Shown here one piece after another: positions 33,054-40,388 of a stretch of DNA of 64,000 nucleotides. The DNA is taken from positions 1 through 64,000 of the forward strand of contig CAMZFU010000001.1 of assembly GCA_947306185.1 (NCBI GenBank). The letters are read 5' to 3'. This DNA is from an uncultured Pseudomonadota bacterium (lineage in GTDB: Bacteria; Pseudomonadota; Alphaproteobacteria; Rs-D84). The position numbers and the translations under genes are program-made. The number at the start of each line of letters is the position of its first letter. Within the stretch, counting starts at the first letter, position 1. The notes under the pieces are model-generated. The model ran no database searches, had not been told where the DNA came from, and saw nothing but the letters and a program-made list of their open reading frames with translations.

Positions 33054-34486
33054 AGAAATTATTATTAATTTTACTGACTGTTTTATATCCCTTCGTTGGA
33101 ATTGCCGATGACCCACCTGGCAGATACCCATCACCGTTTAACGAACCCTATCCACAAGCATCAAGAAGTGTTTTTGCAGACGACAATGATATAGAACTAG
33201 TATGGTCATACGCCGCGTTGGCTGATACCATAAATGAAATGAATAAACAATGTAACCCGGTATCTATTCAACAACTTACGGCTATTGGAAATTGGGTTCG
33301 CAACAATGGCGCAAAATTTTCTAAACATCAACTCGCTTGGGTCTGCAAGCAAACCGGTCTTCGTGACATTAATAGAGCCTACATAGATGATAAAGGCAAC
33401 AAATTAAAGTGCGAATTACCAACAAAAAATTGCCACAATAACAATTGTGGTGAAGTTAACTATACCCCATTTGCCGGATGTAATATATTCATAACGACAT
33501 TTATTGATAAAAATGAGCAATACCGCAAAATTTTAAGTTTTAACAAACCAGGAACATATGTAAAGATACATAACCCTGACAAAGTATACAAAATCATTGA
33601 TGTTGTGTTGGCAAATGACTATTGGGTAAATAATGAAGTAAATTTAGAATCCAACACATCCGATAAAAATACAATGATATATGTGGTTGATAATGGGAAT
33701 ATTACCCCATTATTAGGGAAAGATGGTCAACCTTTGCACACACATACAAACGATATGTTTATTAACACATCTGCCGCCCAACAAGAAACCGGTGCATTTC
33801 GTGGTGCATTTACCAACAGTTATATATTCTGGGAGAGCGATTTTACATGGCTAATTGAAGACAAATACGATGAAAATCGTGGTTTGCTCACTGCTACTAT
33901 TGAAAATGCACATAAAAGCTTTCCGGGACGCGAGTATGATATTCATGAACTAGATCAAGCTAAAAGAATGAGAATTTATGGTCAAACCGATACCGATGTG
34001 AATACAAATGCGGTAATATTCCATAATAAGGTCGCACACTTTGATTGGTTGGGGCATTGGCTATTCGGGGCAAATCTTGCTGAATCAACGCTCCCCGAAG
34101 AATGGGGTAAATGGGCGGCACATCGCCTTTCACATGGTGATACCAAAGAACCACTAAACTTACAACAAGCATGGCAACTGGGTATGGAATGGGTACGAGA
34201 AAATTTATCCAAAAGAAACGAGACGTTTGCACATCACGTGGCTCGAACCCCAGATGAGGCATACAGTATGGCAAAATCGAATGTAATAGCAAGTTACGGC
34301 CCAACAGATATATCCTGTCGTGGAAATTGCAATGCACTAACTCAACTTGATGTTGTTATATGCACATCTAATCAAGGCATTTATCCATACGTACGTGAAG
34401 AATATGTCTTTCAATCAATATGTGGTACCAAACAAGATTTAAGTGACCCATACGGTGGTGCTCTGTTTAGACCGGGTATGAGATAA
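33050..34486 (+). CDS. Large secreted protein of unknown function
   Basis: 478 residues with a Sec signal (KKLLLILLTVLYPFVGIADD, cut near 19). The mature protein has many cysteines (for example CELPTKNC, NNNCGEVNYTPFAGC, SCRGNC, CTSNQG, SICGTK) that could form disulphides, and a central Trp/His-rich region (HFDWLGHWLFGANLAE, AAHRLSHGDTKE, FAHHVARTPDEAYSM) which might bind a metal or be a hydrolase core. No named domain. Its start overlaps the previous gene's stop, a coupled pair. A symmetric terminator follows the stop. Its role outside the cell or in the periplasm is not shown. Confidence 0.75.
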   Translation: MKKLLLILLTVLYPFVGIADDPPGRYPSPFNEPYPQASRSVFADDNDIELVWSYAALADTINEMNKQCNPVSIQQLTAIGNWVRNNGAKFSKHQLAWVCKQTGLRDINRAYIDDKGNKLKCELPTKNCHNNNCGEVNYTPFAGCNIFITTFIDKNEQYRKILSFNKPGTYVKIHNPDKVYKIIDVVLANDYWVNNEVNLESNTSDKNTMIYVVDNGNITPLLGKDGQPLHTHTNDMFINTSAAQQETGAFRGAFTNSYIFWESDFTWLIEDKYDENRGLLTATIENAHKSFPGREYDIHELDQAKRMRIYGQTDTDVNTNAVIFHNKVAHFDWLGHWLFGANLAESTLPEEWGKWAAHRLSHGDTKEPLNLQQAWQLGMEWVRENLSKRNETFAHHVARTPDEAYSMAKSNVIASYGPTDISCRGNCNALTQLDVVICTSNQGIYPYVREEYVFQSICGTKQDLSDPYGGALFRPGMR

Positions 34487-34514
34487 AAAAAAGACCCAAA
34501 CTTGGGTCTTTTTT
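34487..34514. terminator. Bidirectional terminator between convergent genes
   Basis: A 13-bp stem AAAAAAGACCCAA / TTGGGTCTTTTTT with a two-base loop, between the stop codons of two convergent genes. Confidence 0.75.
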
Positions 34515-34516
34515 AT

Positions 34517-35332
34517 TTAACGGTGTGCTTCTTTTTCCAATTTGTAATAAACAAGCTTTGACACATCAAGAACCTTGCAGTCTCCACCAGTATAGTATGA
34601 AAATTTATCATCGTATCCTGATGCAATAACTGGGAACCCGTGTGGATCTGGGACAAATACGCGTTCAGAATCACCCACAAATCCAATACCAATGAATACC
34701 TTGGTGTGCCCAGAAAATCTAACAATTGAACCAACACCAATATTTGCAAAATCCGCCGGTTCTGGATTTTCTATAAAGGCATCCGCAACCTTTTCACCAT
34801 ATTGCTCATTAAAATATGAAAGCAATTTGTCACCGTTTTCCAGTGCACTCGGGCGCCCTTGTCTGCGATTAAACAAATCAACTCTGCCCGTTTGGGTCAA
34901 ACCAGAACGGACCTGTGCCCTTTGTATTGCGGTTGTTGCCGCCTTGTTACAATAATTGCGATCCAAACGAAATGCCTTGCCTGGTGTTGTTAAACCATAA
35001 TTAATAGAATCAATAACCATGGCCATTTCTTTGACAACAGTTTCACCAAAAAGTTTGCTAATTTTTTCGTTGGAATAATTTGTCCAATTGATAGTAGGAA
35101 TAGATGCCGGGTCAAAATATGCACGGTTCATTGCCACCGGATTAAATGTTTCCGCCGTTATACGTTCACCCGTCACAGGATCAACATATTCTGTACGGAA
35201 CGTAGTTAACGCCTCTTCTTCACGTTCTTCCATAGTTTTTGGTTTTGAACCATTATGTCCAAAGATTATACCACCTAACGTAAAACCAATTACAAATGTA
35301 CAAATTGGTATCACATGATTTCTTTTTTTCAT
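34517..35332 (-). CDS. Membrane-anchored protein, possible CHAP/NlpC-like amidase
   Basis: 271 residues with an uncleaved-looking hydrophobic anchor at about 7-25 (VIPICTFVIGFTLGGIIFG). The C-terminal half has the order Cys-then-His expected of papain-fold amidases: NYCNKAATTAIQRAQ, then IGVGSIVRFSGHTKVFIGIGFV, where GHxxVFIG matches the CHAP/NlpC His motif. A polar third residue could be the Asp in VPDPHG. The family is not certain. The first half is acidic and helical. An AAGGAG ribosome site is good. It would act at the periplasmic face, perhaps on peptidoglycan; this is inference. Confidence 0.6.
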   Translation of the reverse strand: MKKRNHVIPICTFVIGFTLGGIIFGHNGSKPKTMEEREEEALTTFRTEYVDPVTGERITAETFNPVAMNRAYFDPASIPTINWTNYSNEKISKLFGETVVKEMAMVIDSINYGLTTPGKAFRLDRNYCNKAATTAIQRAQVRSGLTQTGRVDLFNRRQGRPSALENGDKLLSYFNEQYGEKVADAFIENPEPADFANIGVGSIVRFSGHTKVFIGIGFVGDSERVFVPDPHGFPVIASGYDDKFSYYTGGDCKVLDVSKLVYYKLEKEAHR

Positions 35333-35431
35333 TTATGCACTCCTTACTATATGGATGATATAGTATAGACCAAAAATACAAATTGTCAATACAAATATAT
35401 AATTTTTTGTGGCGATTATCCAAAAAATGAA

Positions 35432-35450
35432 AACCAGGATAGCCCCGGTT
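35432..35450 (-). terminator. Terminator behind the Met-tRNA-tail unit
   Basis: An imperfect AACCnGG stem (one mismatch) followed by TTTTCATTTTTT on the minus strand. It comes straight after the second tRNA 3' end. Confidence 0.45.
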
Positions 35451-35631
35451 TGAATTTTGGTAGCGGCGAAGGGATTGCACATTCCCATCGCTGTGCGACG
35501 GGAACCCTTTCCACTCGTAAGGCTCGATCGGCGCATACGCCCGTTCTCGCCAACTATCGTGTCGGACCCGGGGTCCTTATCTTTCTCTACTAACCAAAAA
35601 TTAAACCCCGAATAAATCGGGGTTGAATTTT
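35451..35631 (-). ncRNA. Structured unit ending in a copy of the tRNA-Met 3' end
   Basis: Downstream of tRNA-Met, a second copy of its last 19 bases (AATCCCTTCGCCGCTACCA) plus eight following bases lies at 35451-35476, 174 bases from the intact one. Between them, on the minus strand, come a terminator hairpin, then about 100 bases of GC-rich hairpin-forming sequence. This includes GGGTCCGA, which matches the 5' half of the tRNA's own T-arm, so the T-loop looks split by about 90 bases. CCCGTCGC-ACA-GCGATGGG forms an 8-bp stem inside. A protein reading of this stretch is unlikely. It may be an RNA, or a tiny insertion with attachment repeats. Confidence 0.5.
35604..35624 (-). terminator. Terminator behind tRNA-Met
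   Basis: A near-perfect stem AACCCCGA / TCGGGGTT (loop TTTAT on the minus strand), followed by TAATTTTT, eight bases past the CCA end. Confidence 0.65.
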
Positions 35632-35706
35632 TGGTAGCGGCGAAGGGATTCGGACCCCTGACCAAAGGATTATGATTCCTCTGCTCTACCACTGAGCTAC
35701 GCCGCC
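35632..35706 (-). tRNA. tRNA-Met, elongator (anticodon CAT)
   Basis: Cloverleaf on the minus strand: acceptor GGCGGCG / CGCCGCT, D-arm GCTCAGTGGTAGAGC, anticodon stem GAGGA / TCCTT with loop ATCATAA (anticodon CAT), T-arm AGGGG-TCCGAAT-CCCTT, encoded CCA. The initiator features (three G-C pairs in the anticodon stem, C1-A72) are absent, so it is the elongator. A CAT tRNA could in principle be the lysidine-modified Ile type, but the sequence resembles elongator Met. Confidence 0.93.
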
Positions 35707-35826
35707 ATACTAAAATGACCGCATTATTATAACAATAATTTTCTCAATTGCAAGAATTTCTGTCAAGATATATAAATAATATGAATTTGTTCCGCTTTTT
35801 GACATTTATTATTTTATATATCGTAT

Positions 35827-35855
35827 TTGTAAATATCGCAAAGATATTGTATAAT
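35827..35855 (+). promoter_or_regulatory. Promoter of the pagL-like gene
   Basis: TTGTAA (35827-35832), 17-base spacer, TATAAT (35850-35855). The ATG at 35864 is eight bases from the box and has no ribosome site, so the transcript is probably leaderless or nearly so. Confidence 0.55.
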
Positions 35856-35863
35856 GTTTGGTA

Positions 35864-36424
35864 ATGAAAGCCGTTGTTGCAATTTTATGTTGTGTGTTTT
35901 GTATGCCCGTATTTGCATTCACGGGATATAATCCGTTTATGCGTAATCACAATAATCAGTTATCATTCTTCATTGGCCAGGGTGTAAATAGCGGTTTCAT
36001 TATTCCACCACCAACCCAACTAGTACCATTTTATATATTTAACTTGCAATATTCGCAGCCAACGACGTTTTTTGGTCTGCCTGCGCGTCAGTCGCTAAAC
36101 ATAGGACAAACACTTGGATTTTCAGATAAATATGGTTGGCATTGGCGCGATTATACTATTCCTATGATAATGATGTCTGGTGATGTTTTGTTGGCCGATT
36201 TTCGTGATTTTTATTTTGCTGGTGGGGCGGGGGTCGGGCTCCAGGCCAAAGAAAACGAACGTCTTGGCGCGAAACTGCTATTTCAATTTAAATTGACCGC
36301 GGGATTGCATATTAATGATAAATGGGGAACAGAAATTTTTGTTCAACACTTTTCCAATGCGAATACCGCCCTACAAAATTATTCCTATGCCTTTTATGGA
36401 CTTGGGGTTACGTATAATTTCTAA
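35864..36424 (+). CDS. pagL: PagL-like lipid A 3-O-deacylase
   Basis: 186 residues with a Sec signal (KAVVAILCCVFCMPVFA). The rest is an eight-strand-type outer-membrane barrel with alternating hydrophobic strands and an aromatic C terminus (YGLGVTYNF). His162 and Ser164 sit in VQHFSNAN, the HxSN motif of PagL. The catalytic Glu usually found about 12 residues later is not visible (QNYSYAFYG there). PagL removes the 3-O acyl chain from lipid A and so softens host recognition. Either the triad differs or activity is lost. It fits with lpxC, lpxK and the acyltransferase at 50-52 kb. TTG at 35858 is a less likely start. Confidence 0.78.
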   Translation: MKAVVAILCCVFCMPVFAFTGYNPFMRNHNNQLSFFIGQGVNSGFIIPPPTQLVPFYIFNLQYSQPTTFFGLPARQSLNIGQTLGFSDKYGWHWRDYTIPMIMMSGDVLLADFRDFYFAGGAGVGLQAKENERLGAKLLFQFKLTAGLHINDKWGTEIFVQHFSNANTALQNYSYAFYGLGVTYNF

Positions 36425-36425
36425 T

Positions 36426-37088
36426 CTACCAATCTATTGGTTTTTGGCCATGCGAAATCAAGTATTCATTTGCCTTGCTAAAATGCTTGCATCCAAAAAA
36501 TCCCCTGTATGCAGAAAGTGGTGATGGATGTACACTTTTTAGAATCAAATTACTATTGGCATCCACAAATTCTGCTTTGCGTTGCGCGTATGAACCCCAG
36601 AGCATATAAACAACACCCGTCTTTTTCGCAACCGCCCTAATAACCGCATCCGTAAATTGTTCCCATCCATGTCCGGCGTGCGATGCCGCCAAATGTGCCG
36701 CCACAGTCAGGGTTGAATTTAACAACAAAACACCCTGCTCTGCCCAATGGGTTAAATCGCCATTTGTTGAACTGGGCCGTCCAATATCTGTTTCAATTTC
36801 TTTATAAATATTTATCAATGATGGTGGTGGCGTAATACCATTTGGCACAGAAAAACAAAGACCATGCGCCTGACCGGGTTCATGATATGGATCTTGGCCA
36901 ATGATTACAACACGCACCGCATCATATGGACAAAGATTAAACGCATTAAAAATATTTTTTGGAGCCGGATAAATTTGTTTGCCTGCCAAATACTCACCGC
37001 GCACAAAATCAGTCAGTTTGATAAAGTATTCTTTATCAAATTCGTCCGATAAAACACGTTTCCAAGATTCTTCTATTTTTACATCCAT
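36426..37088 (-). CDS. ung: Uracil-DNA glycosylase
   Basis: Family 1 UDG, 220 residues, removes uracil from DNA. The water-activating motif GQDPYH is at 64-69 (Asp66), and GLCFSV follows. The base-stacking motif and the leucine loop HPSPLSAYRGFFGC close the protein. Full length. Start ATG 37088 with AGGTGG upstream; two GTG codons just ahead are less likely. It runs directly after the HhH-GPD glycosylase gene on the same strand with a nine-base gap, so the two base-excision repair genes share a transcript. Confidence 0.98.
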   Translation of the reverse strand: MDVKIEESWKRVLSDEFDKEYFIKLTDFVRGEYLAGKQIYPAPKNIFNAFNLCPYDAVRVVIIGQDPYHEPGQAHGLCFSVPNGITPPPSLINIYKEIETDIGRPSSTNGDLTHWAEQGVLLLNSTLTVAAHLAASHAGHGWEQFTDAVIRAVAKKTGVVYMLWGSYAQRKAEFVDANSNLILKSVHPSPLSAYRGFFGCKHFSKANEYLISHGQKPIDW

Positions 37089-37097
37089 ATACACCAC

Positions 37098-37727
37098 CTA
37101 CAATTTAATCAATCCAATTTGACAAGATTTCCATAATACTACATCTATATATCCGCGTGGCAATTTTGTTGCGGTCACCAAATGCGCAAACATATCATCA
37201 CACGCATTTTTTATATCCGGTGTTAATTCGTCTGTACGGCAGATTCCGGCATATAGCGCCCCAAGGCGTCTTATCCATACATCATATTTTACCGTATCAA
37301 CACCCAAATTCCGTGCCAAATGATTCGCAGTTATTTTTCCAATATGTGGCAACTTTGCCAAATATCTCAACCTTTCTTCATCGGTACCACATACATAAAA
37401 CCCATCGCATAATTCTTTACGATTTTCCCAAATCTTGCATATCGCCGATATTTTATTTTTGTTATGAAACATTTGGAACAGACCGTCAAAATCTGCACCA
37501 TTTTTATAAATATAATCCATAATATTTTTATGAATACGCTTCGCGGTTTTCTGCGAAAAACCGCCGGCCAAAATCACATACGCGCACATTTCGGCAAACG
37601 CATCAGGTGAAAATTTATGGGGATTTGCCAAATTATCACGAATTTCATCAAAAGATTGCGCGTCACTATCTGCGCCACACGCGCGAATTTGCTTTTCCAA
37701 ATCAAAAAACCATTGCGCATCAAACAT
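37098..37727 (-). CDS. HhH-GPD superfamily DNA glycosylase
   Basis: A 209-residue helix-hairpin-helix glycosylase-fold protein. The hairpin is LPHIGKITANHLARNLG, followed by the catalytic-Asp strand VKYDVWIRRLGA. There is no [4Fe-4S] cysteine cluster and no obvious catalytic Lys of the endonuclease III type, so a monofunctional enzyme is likely. It could be an alkyladenine or thymine/oxoguanine-type glycosylase; the substrate cannot be read. Start at ATG 37727, eight bases inside the end of the 766-residue gene, whose GGTGGTGG end provides the ribosome site. It is transcribed with ung. Confidence 0.8.
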   Translation of the reverse strand: MFDAQWFFDLEKQIRACGADSDAQSFDEIRDNLANPHKFSPDAFAEMCAYVILAGGFSQKTAKRIHKNIMDYIYKNGADFDGLFQMFHNKNKISAICKIWENRKELCDGFYVCGTDEERLRYLAKLPHIGKITANHLARNLGVDTVKYDVWIRRLGALYAGICRTDELTPDIKNACDDMFAHLVTATKLPRGYIDVVLWKSCQIGLIKL

Positions 37728-40020
37728 TACCACCACCAACCCTGCCAGACAACATTTTGCGTTTATATGCCTCTAATATCTTTGGATCGATCTTCTTATG
37801 TTGCGGTTCTTTGTCGGCAAACATTTCTTCTACTTTCCCTTTTCCTTGCACATAATTCGCTATATGCTGTTCTCTACTTAATTGCGGTTTTTCCATTCTG
37901 AAATCATAAGGTGCATCTTTACCAGATCTATCTAAACTACGTTGTTCTATTGAACTATTGCTATGTGCTTGTTCACGTACGGTCGTATTTAATCTGATAT
38001 CATCAGCGCCCAATTCTGTTTTTGCACCTGTGTTTTCTTCTTTCTTTTCCAATCCGGGTTTATATTGTGCATTTGGCACCGGTATCTTCTGATTCTGTCC
38101 TTGTTGTCTTTTCAGGTCTAATGTATCTAGATGATTAAGTACAACATCTCTTAATCTTGTAGAGCCATAGTTAAATTGTTCCTGGTCACCAGAAAGTTCT
38201 TTGACTCTATCAAAAACATCCCTATACTCTTTTTTCATATCTTCTGGCAACAGCCACTGTTGCGAAAGGTCTTTCAAGGCGAACATCATCCGTTTGAATG
38301 ATTCAGGGTCTCTATCTTTGTGGTGTGACAAAACCTCTTCCAATCCGTATATCAAATCTTCGTAATCTTCTGGCTTTTTTTCACCTGCGTTAACCTTATC
38401 ATTGGTCATATCTTCGCGTTGCATTAGATTTTCTGGACGTGGCGAAACATCTTTGTTTTCTTGTTTCTTGGATAAATCTGCGCCATGCGCCATATCATCT
38501 GGTCCAAGCATCTGCTGTGGCTGTTCCTCCTGTCCAAAGCCCTTATTTATTGCATCCATTACCGCCTCGTAATTAGGCAAGCCGTTTTCAAACGTATCTC
38601 GTGATATTTTATAATATTCATCTGCTATATCTTTCAATTTTGGATTTCTTAATGCCTGATGAAAATCACTGAACAATTTATTGCTTTCTTGCAATCCTTC
38701 CAACCCAGGATTTTCTGACCATTTAGCCCTGGTTTCATGTAACCTTTCCCATAAATGTCTTAAATTTTCTAATGCATTCTCTTCAGTTTGAGATTCGGTT
38801 TTTGCTTCTTTGACCACATTATTATGTACAATTGTTGGTGAAATATTTTCGTTTTCTTTTTGTCTATGTTTTTCTTGTTTAGGTTCATTACCCAACTCTT
38901 TATCTATCAACTCCAACAATTTTGTCTGATTATAATCAATATCTCCCATATGCGCATCAGTGGTATAAAACTCCATTGTGAAATCTTCCAAACCGGGGTC
39001 TTTGAGCGCATTGTTATACGCGTCACGCACCTTATTAAGTTCAACAAAAGAAACCGGTTTTTTAGACGCCACTGCACGATACTCGTTTATAGCATCTTTC
39101 AACCTTAACATGGCCTCTTTTGTTTTTGGGTCCATTTTTTCTTGTTCGTCTTCGCGTTGCATTAAATTTTCTGGCCGTAGAGAGACATCCGCGTTTTTTT
39201 CTTTGTGTTCTAATCCGTCCCCATGTGCTTCATCTTTCCTGATTTGCTGTTCTTGAACTTTATCCGTGGCTTCACTTTCCTTTTGAGATTTTTTACCGTC
39301 TTTTACAAACGCTTTTTTAACATCATGTACAACAGCATTTGCGGTTTTATCCAATACATTTCCGGCTTTTTCCAAAACTCCTGTTCTTGCCGGACCGTCA
39401 TTTTTTTCTTCTTTTTCTGCCACCTTATCCAATCTTTTTTGTATTATACTCTGAAATTCATCGTATGCGGATCTTTGTTGATCGTTATTAAACATAAAAT
39501 CTTTCATATGATGCAACGGTTCTGACAACCGCAATGCCGTTGCTTTGGAGATTTTATCTTCTTTTAATGCATCCTTGATTATATTTCCTATATTACTAAA
39601 TTCAACAACAGCCGACAATGCACCGTTTTGTTCAGAATACGCATCGGCATATTTTTCCATTGCATCTTTTATCTGTTCTAGAACTTCTTTGGAATCTTTC
39701 TCGCTATTTTGAGCGGCATCTTTGTCAAATTCTAACGAATTGGTCATTTGTTCATACGCATCGTCAAATTGTAATAAATGCTTATCTGCAACAGTATTTA
39801 ATTCGTTTACTATACTATCGATAATAAGCCTATTGTTTTGAAATAAATCATCATAATCTTGGAGCATCTGTTGAGATATAAGCTTATCTTCACCGGCTTC
39901 GCCCACCTCTCTTTTTATCTGCTCTAAAAGAGACATTCTCTCCTGCTGATTGGCATACCCCAGGTTAGACACCAATCTTTTAAAATACTCTAATCTTTCT
40001 AATGTTCTATTTTCATCCAT
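37720..40020 (-). CDS. 766-residue helical repeat protein, unknown
   Basis: A large soluble, charged, almost fully helical protein with no signal peptide and no recognised family. Three modules of about 80 residues recur at 297-377, 413-496 and 549-632, each a set of helices with a DPxLxDFxxEYYxxxxxxxxGxxxY-type core. Two copies of a linker, AHGxxLxxKxxNxDVSxRPENLMQRED, lie at 264-291 and 510-537. The first 200 residues are helical, followed by a basic patch. This architecture suits a scaffold or a secreted effector; no secretion signal is seen. It ends overlapping the glycosylase start. The gene 40054 upstream lies 33 bases away. Confidence 0.75.
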   Translation of the reverse strand: MDENRTLERLEYFKRLVSNLGYANQQERMSLLEQIKREVGEAGEDKLISQQMLQDYDDLFQNNRLIIDSIVNELNTVADKHLLQFDDAYEQMTNSLEFDKDAAQNSEKDSKEVLEQIKDAMEKYADAYSEQNGALSAVVEFSNIGNIIKDALKEDKISKATALRLSEPLHHMKDFMFNNDQQRSAYDEFQSIIQKRLDKVAEKEEKNDGPARTGVLEKAGNVLDKTANAVVHDVKKAFVKDGKKSQKESEATDKVQEQQIRKDEAHGDGLEHKEKNADVSLRPENLMQREDEQEKMDPKTKEAMLRLKDAINEYRAVASKKPVSFVELNKVRDAYNNALKDPGLEDFTMEFYTTDAHMGDIDYNQTKLLELIDKELGNEPKQEKHRQKENENISPTIVHNNVVKEAKTESQTEENALENLRHLWERLHETRAKWSENPGLEGLQESNKLFSDFHQALRNPKLKDIADEYYKISRDTFENGLPNYEAVMDAINKGFGQEEQPQQMLGPDDMAHGADLSKKQENKDVSPRPENLMQREDMTNDKVNAGEKKPEDYEDLIYGLEEVLSHHKDRDPESFKRMMFALKDLSQQWLLPEDMKKEYRDVFDRVKELSGDQEQFNYGSTRLRDVVLNHLDTLDLKRQQGQNQKIPVPNAQYKPGLEKKEENTGAKTELGADDIRLNTTVREQAHSNSSIEQRSLDRSGKDAPYDFRMEKPQLSREQHIANYVQGKGKVEEMFADKEPQHKKIDPKILEAYKRKMLSGRVGGGNV

Positions 40021-40053
40021 AATGCCGGCCTTTATGGTGAAATTATATCACAT

Positions 40054-40371
40054 TTATTGACGATTTTTCTTAAAATTTTGAATTAATCGCAATAAATTAC
40101 TATTATCACTTTTTTCTGCATCGGCCTGTTGTAATAATTTATTTCCGTTTCTGAAAACATCCGTCTCATCTTTGATACCAAGAATCTTTTTCAACTCATG
40201 ATATCGTGCAATTTTTTCGGTGTCTTCGGTATGGTGGGCAATACTATGGACAACGTCATGTTCCAGTGCGACAAATTCAGCCATTAACCTGTCTTCTTCG
40301 GTTTCTGGTTTTTCCTGCCTGTTTGTAAAAACAATCGTCCCATCATCTTGGATGACGTATTTATCTGCCAT
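40054..40371 (-). CDS. Small protein of unknown function
   Basis: 105 residues, soluble and charged, no recognised domain. It begins DKYVIQDDGTIVFTNRQEKP and ends with a basic helix (LLRLIQNFKKNRQ). It contains HDVVHSIAHHTED, a His-rich stretch that could bind metal but has no known pattern. An AAAGGGCCAATC ribosome site precedes it. It sits between gyrB and the 766-residue repeat protein gene on the same strand, 17 bases past gyrB's end, so it is probably co-transcribed with gyrB. Confidence 0.7.
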   Translation of the reverse strand: MADKYVIQDDGTIVFTNRQEKPETEEDRLMAEFVALEHDVVHSIAHHTEDTEKIARYHELKKILGIKDETDVFRNGNKLLQQADAEKSDNSNLLRLIQNFKKNRQ

Positions 40372-40388
40372 TTGATTGGCCCTTTATG

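Larger units (their letters stand above)
35333..35863. other. 530-base non-coding stretch holding tRNA-Met and its satellite unit
   Basis: Besides the tRNA-Met gene, its downstream unit and the two terminators, 35333-35430 is A/T-rich leader of the CHAP-like gene and 35707-35863 holds the pagL promoter. A 119-codon reading frame that crosses the tRNA on the same strand repeats NPFAATK at both tRNA ends and is not a real gene. Confidence 0.6.

Noticed and set aside
35333..35692. 119-codon reading frame across tRNA-Met and its downstream unit
   Set aside because: It reads through a tRNA gene and two hairpins, and its repeated NPFAATK comes from the two copies of the tRNA end.
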